64,000 bases of DNA from Micromonospora rhizosphaerae (GCF_900091465.1 NZ_FMHV01000002.1:2418001-2482000); one strand, 5' to 3'. Positions 49,477 through 58,767 are shown, counted from the first letter of the stretch. The notes: a model not told the origin generated them from the sequence alone. Numbers and translations: made by a program.

Positions 49477-50817
49477 GTGGCAGCACATTATCAGATCAGC
49501 GGGTCGTCGTCGGCCGCCATTTCGGCCAGCGTGGAAACCGGCATCCGCGGCGGTGCCCTCCCGCCCGGCGCCGCCCTGCCGGCCGTCCGCGCCCTCGCCA
49601 CCGAGCTCGCGGTCAGCCCGGCCACGGTCGCGAAGGCGTACCAGGAGCTCCGCCAGCGCGGGCTGGTGGTCACCGCCGGGCGGCACGGCACCCGGGTCCG
49701 GCCCCGCCCGCCGGTCGCCACCCGCCGCGCCGGGCTGATGCCGCCGCCGCGGCCCGGCACCCGCAACCTCTCTGCCGGGCAGCCCGACAGCCGGCTGCTG
49801 CCACCGCTTGGTCCGCACCTGGCCGCGCTCGCCGCCGAGATCGGCCCGCCCACCGGGTACGCCACCGCCGCCGTCCTCCCCGGGCTGGCCGAGGCCGCCC
49901 AGGACCGGCTCGTCGCCGACGGCGTGTCGGCGGAGGAGATCACCGTGACCGGCGGCGCGCTGGACGGCATCGAGCGCCTGCTCGCGGCCCACCTGCGTCC
50001 CGGCGACGCGGTGGCGGTCGAGGACCCGGGCTGGGCCAACCTGCTGGACCTGGTCGCCGCCCTCGGGCTGCGGACGATCGGGGTGCCGGTCGACGACGAG
50101 GGGCCGACCGAGCCCGGCGTCCGGGCCGCCCTGGCGGCCGGGGCGCGCGCGCTGGTCGTCACCAGCCGCGCCCAGAATCCGACCGGCGCCGCCGTCTCCG
50201 CCGACCGCGCCGGAGCGCTGCGGGCCCTGCTCGCCGGCCGGTCCGACCTGCTGCTGATCGAGGACGACCACGCCGCCGAGCTGGCCCGCGTACCCCTGCA
50301 CCCGCTCGCCGGGGTGACCTCGGCGTGGGCCTTCGTCCGGTCGGTGAGCAAGCCCTACGGGCCTGACCTGCGGCTGGCGGTCCTCGCCGGGGACGAGGCG
50401 ACGGTGGCCCGGGTCGCCGGCCGGGCCCGGGTCGGCGCCGGCTGGGTCTCGACGGTGCTGCAGCGGCTCGTGCTGGCGCTCTGGCGCGACCCGGCCACCG
50501 CCGAGCTGGTCGACCGGGCGGGCGAGAGCTACGAGCGGCGCCGGGACGGGCTGCTGGCCGCCCTGGCCGCCCGCGGCGTGCCCGCCCAGGGCCGCACCGG
50601 GATCAACGTGTGGGTCCCCGTGCCGGACGAGACCGTCGTGGTCACCGCGCTGCGCGACGCCGGCTGGTCGGTCGCCCCCGGCGCGCTGAACCGGATCGCC
50701 GCCGGGCCGGGCGTGCGGATCACCGTCAGCGCGCTCGACGAGGCCGACATCGCGCCGCTGGCCGACGCGGTGGCCCGCGCGGTGCGCCCCACCGCGCCGG
50801 GCGGCTTCACCGCATGA
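49477..50817 (+). CDS. MocR-family (GntR-HTH plus aminotransferase-like) regulator
   Basis: The 446-residue protein has an N-terminal GntR winged helix (about 10-75; LPAVRALATELAVSPATVAKAYQELRQRGLV) and a C-terminal fold-type I aminotransferase domain (about 105-440; EDPGWANLLDL, SRAQNPTGAAVS, IEDDHAAEL). The PLP-binding lysine is K292 in SVSKPYGPDLRLA, so the cofactor pocket is intact. MocR proteins sense PLP or amine-PLP adducts. Its divergent target encodes a PNPox-like fusion, which suits vitamin B6 or amine sensing. The GTG start follows a -10 by nine bases. Confidence 0.9.
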   Translation: MAAHYQISGSSSAAISASVETGIRGGALPPGAALPAVRALATELAVSPATVAKAYQELRQRGLVVTAGRHGTRVRPRPPVATRRAGLMPPPRPGTRNLSAGQPDSRLLPPLGPHLAALAAEIGPPTGYATAAVLPGLAEAAQDRLVADGVSAEEITVTGGALDGIERLLAAHLRPGDAVAVEDPGWANLLDLVAALGLRTIGVPVDDEGPTEPGVRAALAAGARALVVTSRAQNPTGAAVSADRAGALRALLAGRSDLLLIEDDHAAELARVPLHPLAGVTSAWAFVRSVSKPYGPDLRLAVLAGDEATVARVAGRARVGAGWVSTVLQRLVLALWRDPATAELVDRAGESYERRRDGLLAALAARGVPAQGRTGINVWVPVPDETVVVTALRDAGWSVAPGALNRIAAGPGVRITVSALDEADIAPLADAVARAVRPTAPGGFTA

Positions 50818-50883
50818 CCGGGCCCGCCCCGGCGGGCATGGCCCTCTCGTCCTGGGGTAAACCCGGCCGGGAGGTGGACGACC

Positions 50884-51003
50884 ATGGCTGGACCCAGGTC
50901 GAGGACGGGTCTCTGGATCGCCATCGCGGTCGCGATCGTGCTGGTGATCGTGGTGATCGCGCTCGCTCGCGGCGGTGGCGGCGGTGGCGGAGGAGGATAC
51001 TGA
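50884..51003 (+). CDS. 39-residue membrane peptide with polyglycine C-terminus
   Basis: A strong ribosome-binding site (GGGAGGTGG) precedes ATG 50884. The product has a short basic start (MAGPRSRTGLW), one hydrophobic helix of about 18 residues (WIAIAVAIVLVIVVIALA), an Arg, nine Gly residues and a final Tyr. It is too short for most gene finders. Synonymous G/C-ending codons in the TM part and the good initiation site argue for a real gene. The function is unknown. It lies between the MocR gene and UdgX on the same strand. Confidence 0.65.
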   Translation: MAGPRSRTGLWIAIAVAIVLVIVVIALARGGGGGGGGGY

Positions 51004-51093
51004 CCCCATGCCGGGCGGCGGTCGCGGCGGTACCGGCCCATGCCGGGCGCCGGTACGGCGGGGCCGGATCCGGCGGCAGCGGTGAAACCGGTA

Positions 51094-51099
51094 TATAAC
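51094..51099 (+). promoter_or_regulatory. udgX -10 hexamer TATAAC, leaderless arrangement
   Basis: TATAAC ends seven bases before the ATG at 51107 in an AT-rich patch (GTATATAACAATC). There is no Shine-Dalgarno sequence, so the transcript is probably leaderless. Confidence 0.65.
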
Positions 51100-51106
51100 A
51101 ATCGAC

Positions 51107-51805
51107 ATGGCCGAAACCGAGAGCGCACCCGGTGCCCAGAAGTTCATCCCGCCGCAGGCCGACACGATCGACCAGCTGCGCGCGGCCGCGACCGGCTGCC
51201 GGGGCTGCGAGCTCTACCGGGACGCCTCGCAGACCGTCTTCGGTCGCGGCGACGAGACCGCCCGTCTGGTCTTCGTCGGCGAGCAGCCCGGCGACATGGA
51301 GGACCGGCAGGGGCTGCCCTTTGTCGGGCCCGCCGGCCGGCTGCTGCGCAAGGCGGTCGACGACGCGGGGATCGACCCGGGCCACATCTACCTGACCAAC
51401 GCCGTCAAGCACTTCCGCTTCGAGCTGCGCGGCAAGCGCCGCATCCACCAGTCCCCGGACCGGGTGCACATCACCGCCTGCCGACCCTGGCTGGTCGCGG
51501 AGTTCGCCCGGCTGAACCCCGACGTCGTGGTGGTGCTCGGCGCGACCGCCGCCAAGGCCCTGCTCGGCCCCGCCTTCCGGGTGACGAAGCAGCGCGGGGA
51601 GCTGCTGCCCTGGCCGGACGCCGCGCAGCGCCCGGAGGATTTCAAGCGGGTGCCGGTGGACAACACCGGAAAGGTGGCCGACGTCCCGGAGGGTCAACTG
51701 GTGGCCACCATCCACCCGTCCGCCGTGCTGCGCGCCGACGACCGGGACGTGGCGTACGACGGGTTGGTCAGCGACCTCAAGGTCGCGGCCACCGTGCTGC
51801 GCTGA
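51107..51805 (+). CDS. udgX: UdgX-type uracil-DNA glycosylase
   Basis: The 232-residue iron-sulfur protein belongs to the family 4-like uracil-DNA glycosylases. It has motif A GEQPGDMEDRQGLPFVGPAG, cluster cysteines in GCRGCELY and ITACRPWL, and motif B ATIHPSAVLR. The inserted KRRIH loop (K110-H114) is diagnostic of UdgX; in the Mycobacterium smegmatis enzyme the loop His forms a covalent bond to the abasic sugar after uracil release. The same chemistry is expected here through H114. Start at ATG 51107 fits the leaderless promoter. It is convergent with the ABC operon. Confidence 0.94.
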   Translation: MAETESAPGAQKFIPPQADTIDQLRAAATGCRGCELYRDASQTVFGRGDETARLVFVGEQPGDMEDRQGLPFVGPAGRLLRKAVDDAGIDPGHIYLTNAVKHFRFELRGKRRIHQSPDRVHITACRPWLVAEFARLNPDVVVVLGATAAKALLGPAFRVTKQRGELLPWPDAAQRPEDFKRVPVDNTGKVADVPEGQLVATIHPSAVLRADDRDVAYDGLVSDLKVAATVLR

Positions 51806-51821
51806 AGCCGGCCGGTCGCGG

Positions 51822-52634
51822 TCAGAGGCGGCCGCCGCTCGCCGTGTCCGAGAGCCGTTGGGCGAGGTAGATGGGCACCACCGAGGCGAGGATCAACACC
51901 GCGGCCACCACGTTGATGACCGGTGCCTGGTTCGGCCGGAACAGGTTGCTGAAGATCCAGATCGGCAGGGTCTGTACGCCCGGGCCGGCCGTGAACGTGG
52001 TGACGATGATCTCGTCGAAGGAGAGCCCGAACGCCAGCAGCCCGCCGGCGAGCAGCGCCGAGCGCAGCACCGGGAACGTGACGTAGCGGAAGGTCTGCAG
52101 CCCGTCGGCCCCCAGGTCGGCGGAGGCCTCCTGCAGGTTGCCCCCGAGCCGGCGCAGCCGGGCCAGCACGTTGTTGTAGACCACCACGACACAGAACGTC
52201 GCGTGCCCGACGATCACCGAGAAGAGGCCCTTGCCGATGCCCAGCGGCGCCATCACCGAGCGGAAGGCGGTGTCCAGGGCGATGCCGGTGACGATGCCGG
52301 GCAGCGCGATCGGGAGCACGACCAGCAGCGAGACCGTGCCCCGGCCGAAGAACCGGTAGCGCTGCACCGCGAACGCGACGAGCGAGCCGAGCACCAGCGC
52401 GATGGCGGTGGCACCCAGCCCCGCCTTGACCGACATCCACAGCGCGTCGCGCGCGCCCGCGTTGTCCCAGGCGCGAACCCACCAGTCCGTGGTCCAGCGG
52501 GGCGGCGGCCAGGTGAACGTGCGGTCGGCGTTGAAGGAGTTGATCAGTACGACCGCCAGCGGCAGGTAGATGAAGGCCAGGCCGAGCGCCATCGCGCCGC
52601 GCAGCAGCCAGCGCGCCGACCGGGACAGCGTCAC
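51822..52634 (-). CDS. potC: Polyamine-type ABC transporter permease (PotC-like)
   Basis: The 270-residue protein has six hydrophobic segments and the EAA loop NLQEASADLGADGLQTFRYVTFPVLRS at about residues 155-182, which docks to the ATPase. The MalG/PotC-type second-permease features are clear, including YLPLAVVLINSFN in TM1. GTG at 52634 overlaps the upstream permease stop codon (GTGA). It is the last gene of a four-gene operon. The longer frame to 53750 passes through the preceding gene out of frame. Spermidine/putrescine is the likely substrate class. Confidence 0.9.
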   Translation of the reverse strand: MTLSRSARWLLRGAMALGLAFIYLPLAVVLINSFNADRTFTWPPPRWTTDWWVRAWDNAGARDALWMSVKAGLGATAIALVLGSLVAFAVQRYRFFGRGTVSLLVVLPIALPGIVTGIALDTAFRSVMAPLGIGKGLFSVIVGHATFCVVVVYNNVLARLRRLGGNLQEASADLGADGLQTFRYVTFPVLRSALLAGGLLAFGLSFDEIIVTTFTAGPGVQTLPIWIFSNLFRPNQAPVINVVAAVLILASVVPIYLAQRLSDTASGGRL

Positions 52635-53545
52635 AACTCCTCCAGAGCCTTGGAGCGCCTGACGGCGACCAGGTAGATGACCATGATGAGGACCGGGATG
52701 GTGGCCAGCGCGGCCGCGAACGGCAGGTTGTTGGCGGCACCGATGTTGGCGTAGACCAGGTTGCCGATGAGCTGGGTCTTGCCGCCCACGATCTGCACGG
52801 TGATGTAGTCGCCCAGCGAGAGCGAGAACGTGAAGATCGACCCGGCGATCACGGACGGCACGATCACGGGCAGCACCACGGCCCGGAACGTCCGGCCCGC
52901 CCGGGCGCCCAGGTCCGCCGACGCCTCCAGCAACGAGTCGGGCAGGCGCTCCAGGCCCGCGTAGATGGGCAGAATCATGTACGGCAACCACAGGTACGCC
53001 AGCACCAGCACCGTCGCGGTCAACCCGTAGCCCGGGCCGCTGCCCGGTCCGCCGAGCAGCCAGTCCACCGGCCCGCCGTTGGCCAGCAGCACCCGCCAGG
53101 CGTACGCCTTGACCAGGTAGCTGGCCCAGAGCGGGGTGAGGATGGCGACCACCAGCCAGCGCCGGTGGCGGGGGCGGGCGACCTTCGCCATGTAGTAGGC
53201 CATCGGCAGGGCGATGAGCGCGTCGATCGCGGTCACCGCCGCGGCCGTGCCGAGGCTGCGCAGCGCGACCGCCCGGTACACCTCGTCGGTGACGATGGTG
53301 CGGAAGTTGGCCAGGGTCGGCTGCCGCACGACCTCCCCGGTGAAGCCGTTGACCGTCCACAGTGCCGAGACGAACAGCACGGCCAGCGAACCCAGGTAGG
53401 CGACCACCAGCCAGAGCAGCGGCGCGGTGAGCAGGGCCGCGAGCCGGACCCCGGCGTGGCGGTGCAGCCACGCCGAGAGGCGGCGGACCGGCCCGCGGGC
53501 GGCTTTCGCCGGGCCCGCGGGCCGGTCCAGGGTCGAGATGCTCAC
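52631..53545 (-). CDS. potB: Polyamine-type ABC transporter permease (PotB-like)
   Basis: The 304-residue protein has a 30-residue cytoplasmic start, six hydrophobic segments (first at about 32-58) and the EAA loop SLLEASADLGARAGRTFRAVVLPVIVPS at about residues 205-232. I chose GTG at 53545; it lies two bases after the lipoprotein-gene stop codon. The upstream in-frame ATG at 53626 would overlap that gene by about 80 bases. It pairs with PotC to form the membrane channel. Confidence 0.9.
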   Translation of the reverse strand: MSISTLDRPAGPAKAARGPVRRLSAWLHRHAGVRLAALLTAPLLWLVVAYLGSLAVLFVSALWTVNGFTGEVVRQPTLANFRTIVTDEVYRAVALRSLGTAAAVTAIDALIALPMAYYMAKVARPRHRRWLVVAILTPLWASYLVKAYAWRVLLANGGPVDWLLGGPGSGPGYGLTATVLVLAYLWLPYMILPIYAGLERLPDSLLEASADLGARAGRTFRAVVLPVIVPSVIAGSIFTFSLSLGDYITVQIVGGKTQLIGNLVYANIGAANNLPFAAALATIPVLIMVIYLVAVRRSKALEEL

Positions 53546-53547
53546 CC

Positions 53548-54747
53548 TCAGCCCTTGACGGTCGTCCAGGCCTGCGTCCAGGCCGCGTAGTCCTTGCACT
53601 TGACGTCCGTACGTCCGTCCAGGCACTGCGCCACCGGCGTGCTCCAGAACCAGACCTTCTCGAAGTACGCCTCGTCCTCGGCGTGGAAGGTCGCGCAGTG
53701 GTTCTTGTCGGCCGTCTGGGCGCAGGAGAGCCGGTTGGACGGCGCCTCACCGAACCACTCCGCCACCGCGGCGTTGGCCTTCGGGGAGATGATGTGGTCC
53801 ATCCACCGGTAGGCGCAGTTGGGGTGCTTCGCCTTCGACGAGATCATCCAGGTGTCCGACCAGCCCGTCGCCCCCTCCTCGGGCAGGATCGCCTCGACCG
53901 GGGCCTTGTCGGCCTGCGCCAGGTTGGTGATGACCTGCCAGGTGGTGCCCAGCACGGAGTTGCCGGTCTTGAAGGCCTGCACCTCCTTGGTGTAGTCCGA
54001 CCAGTACTCGCCGATCAGTTCGTTCTGCTTCTTCAGCAGGTCCACCGCGGCGGCGAACTGCTTGTCGTCCAGGGCGTACGGGTTCTTGATGCCGAGGTCC
54101 GGCTGGTGCTTCATCAGGTACAGCGCCGCGTCGGCGATGTAGATCGGCGAGTCGTACGCGGTGATCTTGCCCTTGTGCGGCGAGTTGGCGTCGAAGACCG
54201 CCCCCCACGAGGTCGGCGCCGGCTTCACGACGTCCGTGCGGTACATCAGCAGGTTGGCGCCGCGCCCGTGCGGCACGCCGTAGGCCACCCCGTCGACGGA
54301 GTTCCACTGCTTCAGCTTGAGCCCGTCGAAGACGTCCTTGTAGTTGGTGATCAGGTCGGTGTTGACCGGGGCGACGTCGCCGCCGTAGATCAGCCGGAGT
54401 GACGCGTCCCCGGAGGCGGAGACCAGGTCGTACTCGCCGGTCTTCATCAGGGTCACCATCTCGTCGGAGGTGCCGGCGACCTTGACGTTGACCTGACAGC
54501 CGGTCTGCTTCTCGAATTCCGTGACCCAGTCCACCTTCGGATCGGTGGAGCCGTCCTCGACGTACCCGGCCCAGGCGACGATGTTGACCTGCCCCTCGCC
54601 GGAGCCCAGTGACGCAAGCTTGTCGATCTTGGGCGGCTTGATGCCGCCGGGGCCGGAACCACCGGCGTCGGTGCCTCCGTCGCCGCAGCCGGCCACGGCG
54701 AGCAGGCCGACGGCGGCGAGCGCGGTCAGGGTTCTACCGGTACGCAT
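53548..54747 (-). CDS. potD: Polyamine-type substrate-binding lipoprotein (PotD-like)
   Basis: The 399-residue protein has a lipoprotein signal peptide with lipobox LAVAGC (C21) and a Gly-rich linker. The solute-binding fold includes [33 protein letters not shown] and [35 protein letters not shown], matching the spermidine/putrescine-binding family. The C-terminal 60 residues contain three Cys residues that may form disulfides outside the cell. Its start overlaps the 3' end of the ATPase gene by 14 bases. Confidence 0.92.
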   Translation of the reverse strand: MRTGRTLTALAAVGLLAVAGCGDGGTDAGGSGPGGIKPPKIDKLASLGSGEGQVNIVAWAGYVEDGSTDPKVDWVTEFEKQTGCQVNVKVAGTSDEMVTLMKTGEYDLVSASGDASLRLIYGGDVAPVNTDLITNYKDVFDGLKLKQWNSVDGVAYGVPHGRGANLLMYRTDVVKPAPTSWGAVFDANSPHKGKITAYDSPIYIADAALYLMKHQPDLGIKNPYALDDKQFAAAVDLLKKQNELIGEYWSDYTKEVQAFKTGNSVLGTTWQVITNLAQADKAPVEAILPEEGATGWSDTWMISSKAKHPNCAYRWMDHIISPKANAAVAEWFGEAPSNRLSCAQTADKNHCATFHAEDEAYFEKVWFWSTPVAQCLDGRTDVKCKDYAAWTQAWTTVKG

Positions 54748-55816
54748 GTGCGCTCTCCTTAGCGGAAGGGGTTGGCACGACGGGGGTGGGGACGGCCACG
54801 GCGTGCTCGGTGCGCCAGGCCAGGCGGACCGGGGTGCCGCGGAGCGCCGCCACGTCGGCCGAGGAGGTGGTCAGGTTCTGCTGCGTCACGACCAGCCGGG
54901 CGCCGGCGTCGAGGTCGACGACGAACCTGGTGGTCGCCCCGGCGTAGACGACCTCGGCCACCCGTCCGGTGGCCGCCGTCTCCTCGTCGGTGGCGGGCGG
55001 GCCGTCGAGCCGGATCTTCTCCGGCCGTACGGAAAAGACGCCGTCGCGGCCGAGCAGGGCCTGGGCCGCGGCGCCGGTGAGCAGGTTGGAGGTGCCGACG
55101 AAGCCGGCGACGAACGGCGTGGCCGGCCGCTCGTAGACCTCGGCGGGCGTCCCTACCTGGGCGATCCGTCCGTTGTCGAAGACGGCCACCCGGTCGCTCA
55201 TGGTGAGCGCCTCCTCCTGGTCGTGGGTGACGAAGACGAAGGTGATGCCGACCTCTCGCTGGAGGGCCTTCAACTCGACCTGCATCTGCTCGCGCAGCTT
55301 CAGGTCGAGCGCGCCGAGCGGCTCGTCGAGCAGCAGTACCTTCGGGCGGATGACCAGGGCGCGGGCGAGGGCCACCCGCTGGCGCTGCCCGCCGGAGAGC
55401 GCCGCCGGCCGCCGGTCGGCGAGGCCCTCGAGCCGTACGCTGCGCAGCGCCTCCGCCGCCCGCTCGCGCCGCTCGGCGCGGCCCAGCTTCCGCACCCGCA
55501 GGCCGTACTCGACGTTCTGCTGCACCGTCATGTGCGGGAAGAGCGCGTAGTCCTGGAAGACGGTGTTGACGTCCCGCTCGAACGGGGCGAGCCGGGTGAC
55601 GTCGCGCCCGCCGAGCAGAACCGTCCCGGCGGTCGGCGGCTCGAACCCGGCGATCATGCGCAGCACGGTCGTCTTTCCCGAGCCGGACGGCCCGAGCATG
55701 GAGAAGAACTCGCCGTCGGCGATCTCCAGATCCACGTCGGCCACCGCCTCCACCGGGCCGAACGATTTGCGCAGGCCACGAAGGGCGATGGCGGGGGTAG
55801 CCGGCCCAGCTGACAT
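54734..55816 (-). CDS. potA: Polyamine-type ABC transporter ATP-binding protein (PotA-like)
   Basis: The 360-residue ATPase has Walker A GPSGSGKT (about 42-49), [12 protein letters not shown], the signature [15 protein letters not shown], Walker [13 protein letters not shown] and the switch His in [16 protein letters not shown]-terminal TOBE regulatory domain (about 275-345) follows. It is the first gene of the operon potA-potD-potB-potC. The operon promoter should lie in 55817-55980, where GGTTAACGTTG (about 55839) is an AT-rich patch, but I cannot define it. That gap holds no gene. Confidence 0.93.
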   Translation of the reverse strand: MSAGPATPAIALRGLRKSFGPVEAVADVDLEIADGEFFSMLGPSGSGKTTVLRMIAGFEPPTAGTVLLGGRDVTRLAPFERDVNTVFQDYALFPHMTVQQNVEYGLRVRKLGRAERRERAAEALRSVRLEGLADRRPAALSGGQRQRVALARALVIRPKVLLLDEPLGALDLKLREQMQVELKALQREVGITFVFVTHDQEEALTMSDRVAVFDNGRIAQVGTPAEVYERPATPFVAGFVGTSNLLTGAAAQALLGRDGVFSVRPEKIRLDGPPATDEETAATGRVAEVVYAGATTRFVVDLDAGARLVVTQQNLTTSSADVAALRGTPVRLAWRTEHAVAVPTPVVPTPSAKESAHAYR

Positions 55817-55980
55817 GGGCGCTCCTCAGTCCTACGGTTAACGTTGCGCGGGCGGACCAAGGTCCACGGAAATCGTGCCGTGAGAATAAAGGCGGCACGG
55901 ATACCGTCGTCAAGACCTCACCGCTGCTTCCTTGGCATCGGCTCTTCCCGCCTCCGGCCCGGCAGGGCACACTCATCGCC

Positions 55981-57123
55981 ATGGAGCAGCACCTTTACCA
56001 GCCCGTGCACGAGGAGTTCCGGGCGCTCTGCCGCGAGTTCCTGGCCCGGGAGGCCGTCCCGCACCACGAGCGCTGGGAGGCCGAGGGCATCGTCGACCGC
56101 GAGGTGTGGCGCAAGGCCGGGGCCGCCGGGCTGCTCGGCATGGATGTCGACGAGGAGTACGGCGGCGGCGGGCAGCGGGACTTCCGGTTCAACGCGGTGC
56201 TCGACGAGGAGATCATCGCGGCGGGCTGCTCCGGCCTCGGTTTCGGGCTGCACAACGACGTGGTGGCGCCGTACCTGACCGAGCTGACCACCGACGACCA
56301 GCGCAAGCGGTGGCTGCCGGGCTTCTGCTCCGGCGAGCTGGTCACCGCGATCGCGATGAGCGAGCCGGGGGCCGGCTCCGACCTGGCGGGCGTCCGCACC
56401 AGCGCGGTCCGCGACGGCGACTCGTACGTCCTCAACGGGCAGAAGACGTTCATCACCAACGGCGAGATGGCCGACCTGGTGCTGGTGGTCGCCAAGACCG
56501 CCACCGACCAGGGCGCGCACGGGGTGAGCCTGATCGCGGTCGAGACCGGCGCCCCCGGGTTCAGCCGCGGTCGGCGGCTGGCGAAGGTCGGGCTGAAGGC
56601 CAACGACACCGCCGAGCTCTTCTTCGACGACTGCCGGGTGCCGGCGGAGAACCTGATCGGCACCGAGAACCACGGCTTCTACCACCTGATGGCCAACCTG
56701 CCCCGGGAGCGGCTCAGCATCGCGGTCGCCGCGGTGGCGGCGGCGGAGAAGCTGCTCGCGGTCACCCTCGACTACGCCCGCTCCCGAAAGGCGTTCGGCC
56801 GGCCGATCGGGAAGTTCCAGCACAACCGGTTCCTCCTGGCCGAGCTGGACACCGAGGTCACCATCGCCCGCACCTTCGTCAACCACTGCGTGGCGGAGTT
56901 CAACGCCGGCCGGCTGTCGGTCACCGACGCGGCGAAGGCCAAGTGGTGGACCACCGAACTGCAGAACAAGGTCGCCGACCGCTGCGTCCAGCTGCACGGC
57001 GGCTACGGCTTCATGCTCGAGTACCCGGTGGCGAAGGCCTGGCTGGACGGGCGGGTGCAGACCATCTACGGCGGCACCACCGAGATCATGAAGGAGATCA
57101 TCGGGCGAGGGTTGGGCTTGTAG
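55981..57123 (+). CDS. Acyl-CoA dehydrogenase, long-chain (LCAD) type
   Basis: The 380-residue flavoprotein has the three ACAD domains, with MSEPGAGSDLAGVRT, NGQKTFITNGEMADL, ARSRKAFGRPIGKFQ and QLHGGYGFMLEYPVAKAW. The C-terminal motif is IYGGTTEIMKEII rather than IYEGT, so the MCAD-type catalytic Glu is absent. LCAD and isovaleryl-type enzymes instead use a Glu in the helix PRERLSIA, here E243. It should catalyse alpha,beta-desaturation of a long or branched acyl-CoA. No other beta-oxidation gene is adjacent. Confidence 0.92.
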   Translation: MEQHLYQPVHEEFRALCREFLAREAVPHHERWEAEGIVDREVWRKAGAAGLLGMDVDEEYGGGGQRDFRFNAVLDEEIIAAGCSGLGFGLHNDVVAPYLTELTTDDQRKRWLPGFCSGELVTAIAMSEPGAGSDLAGVRTSAVRDGDSYVLNGQKTFITNGEMADLVLVVAKTATDQGAHGVSLIAVETGAPGFSRGRRLAKVGLKANDTAELFFDDCRVPAENLIGTENHGFYHLMANLPRERLSIAVAAVAAAEKLLAVTLDYARSRKAFGRPIGKFQHNRFLLAELDTEVTIARTFVNHCVAEFNAGRLSVTDAAKAKWWTTELQNKVADRCVQLHGGYGFMLEYPVAKAWLDGRVQTIYGGTTEIMKEIIGRGLGL

Positions 57124-57190
57124 GGAAACCGGGTGCCGGTGACCCGGTCGGGTGCGAGAGGATGGGTCACCCCTTACCGAGGAGCCCCCG

Positions 57191-58510
57191 ATGGCCACTG
57201 ACCTGACCGCCCCGGCCCACACCCGGCCGGACGTCGCGCCGATCCAGCGGCGGACGCTGCGGCTGCTCTTCGCCACCCAGATCATCGGCGGCATCGGCGT
57301 CACCATCGGCATCGCCGTGGGCGCGCTGCTCGCCGCCCGGATCGCCGGCACCGCGGTGGCCGGTCTGGCGCAGAGCGCCGCCGTGGTCGGCGGGGCGCTG
57401 CTGGCCGTCCCGGTCACCCGGATCATGACCGGTCACGGCCGCCGGCCGGGCCTGGCGATGGCGTATTTCGCCGGGGCGGCCGGGGGCGTGCTGGTGGTGC
57501 TCGCCGCGATCACCCGCTGGGTGCCGCTGCTCTTCCTCGGCATGCTGCTCTTCGGCGGTGGCACCGCGGCCAACCTCCAGGCCCGCTACACGGCCGTGGA
57601 CCTGGCCGAGCCGGCCCGCCGGGGTCGCCAGCTCTCCCTGATCGTCTGGGCCACCACCATCGGCGCGGTGGCGGCGCCGAACTTCGCCGCCCTCGCCGAT
57701 CACACCACCAGCGGCTGGGGCCTGCCGCCGCTGGCCGGCCCGTTCGCCTTCAGCGCGACCGCGTTCGTGCTGGCCGCGGTCGTACTGCTGGTCCTGCTGC
57801 GGCCCGACCCGCTGCTCACCGCGCGCCGGCTGGCGGCGGCCGACGCGCCGGTGGCCGAGCCGGTCGGCTCCGCGCCGGTCAAGGTCGCCGCCCGGCGCGG
57901 CGCCGGGATGCGCGCGGCCTGGCGGGTCGTACGTGAGCGGCCCGCCGCCCGCCTCGGCATCGCGGCGGTGGCGGTGGGCCACGTGGTGATGGTCGCGGTG
58001 ATGTCGATGACCCCGGTACGTCTCGGCGAGTTCCACGACGACGCCGACGTGCTGCGGGTGGTCGGCGTCGTGCTGAGCCTGCACATCGCCGGCATGTACG
58101 CCCTCTCGCCGGTGGTGGGCTGGCTGACCGACCGGCTCGGCCGGCGGCCGGTGATCCTCGGCGGGGTCGGGGTGCTGTTGGCCGCCTGCGCGGTCGCCGG
58201 CACGGCCGGACACCACACGCCGGGCCTCTCGGTCGGTCTGACGCTGCTCGGGCTGGGCTGGTCGGGCACCATGGTGGCCGGTTCCACGCTGCTGTCGGAG
58301 TCGGTGCCCACCGCCGTCCGGCCGGCCGTGCAGGGGCTCTCCGACCTGACCATGGGGTTGGCCGGGGCGGGTGCCGCGGCGCTGAGCGGGTTTGTCATGC
58401 GGGTGGCCGGTTATCCGACGCTCACCCTGCTCGCGGCCATCGCGACCGTGCCCCTGGTGGCGCTAGCGTTGCGTCCGGTACCCGCAGGGGCGCCCGACAA
58501 GGAGGACTGA
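57191..58510 (+). CDS. Major facilitator superfamily transporter
   Basis: The 439-residue protein has twelve hydrophobic segments in two halves of six, with a basic central loop at about 205-245. SPVVGWLTDRLGRRPVILGG at about residue 305 is the cytoplasmic loop motif between TM8 and TM9; the equivalent in the first half (TRIMTGHGRRPGLAMAYF) is also present. The substrate cannot be deduced. I chose ATG at 57191 with GAGGAG upstream. It lies four bases upstream of the DUF3046 gene and probably shares its transcript. Confidence 0.88.
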   Translation: MATDLTAPAHTRPDVAPIQRRTLRLLFATQIIGGIGVTIGIAVGALLAARIAGTAVAGLAQSAAVVGGALLAVPVTRIMTGHGRRPGLAMAYFAGAAGGVLVVLAAITRWVPLLFLGMLLFGGGTAANLQARYTAVDLAEPARRGRQLSLIVWATTIGAVAAPNFAALADHTTSGWGLPPLAGPFAFSATAFVLAAVVLLVLLRPDPLLTARRLAAADAPVAEPVGSAPVKVAARRGAGMRAAWRVVRERPAARLGIAAVAVGHVVMVAVMSMTPVRLGEFHDDADVLRVVGVVLSLHIAGMYALSPVVGWLTDRLGRRPVILGGVGVLLAACAVAGTAGHHTPGLSVGLTLLGLGWSGTMVAGSTLLSESVPTAVRPAVQGLSDLTMGLAGAGAAALSGFVMRVAGYPTLTLLAAIATVPLVALALRPVPAGAPDKED

Positions 58511-58514
58511 TCAC

Positions 58515-58715
58515 GTGCGGCTGACCGACTTCTGGGCCCGACTGGAAGAGGCGTTCGGGCCGGCGTACGCGGCCAGCATCGCCAGCGACCAGGTGCTGTC
58601 CCAGCTCGGCGGGCGGACCATCGAGCAGGCGCTCGCCGCGGGTGAGGAGACGCACGTGGTGTGGCGGGCCGTGGTCGCCGCCTACCCCGAACGGGTGCCC
58701 GCACGGCTACGCTGA
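58515..58715 (+). CDS. DUF3046 protein
   Basis: The 66-residue protein is a full-length DUF3046 member: MRLTDFWARLEEAFGPAYAAS, DQVLSQLGGRTIEQALAAGE and VWRAVVAAYPERVPARLR. The family is found directly upstream of recA across actinomycetes. Its function is unknown. GTG at 58515 follows the MFS stop by four bases; AAGGAGGA at 58499-58506 is its ribosome-binding site. Confidence 0.9.
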   Translation: MRLTDFWARLEEAFGPAYAASIASDQVLSQLGGRTIEQALAAGEETHVVWRAVVAAYPERVPARLR

Positions 58716-58753
58716 GCAGCCTTTTCGCCGCTTCGGCGTGTCGCTTGCCGAGT

Positions 58754-58767
58754 CGTACACCTGTTCG
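58754..58767 (+). promoter_or_regulatory. LexA (SOS) box upstream of recA
   Basis: CGTACACCTGTTCG matches the actinobacterial SOS box CGAACNNNNGTTCG with one substitution. It lies about 85 bases upstream of the likely transcript start of the other recA promoter, so it would control a second, LexA-dependent promoter. Confidence 0.7.

Noticed and set aside
51822..53750. 642-codon frame joining the two ABC permeases
   Set aside because: Only the C-terminal 270 codons are the PotC-like permease; the rest reads the PotB-like gene in the wrong frame.
55981..57123. Acyl-CoA dehydrogenase with a lost catalytic Glu (YGGT in place of YEGT)
   Set aside because: LCAD-type enzymes normally have IYGGT and use a Glu in the PRERL helix, which is present as E243, so the enzyme is probably active.
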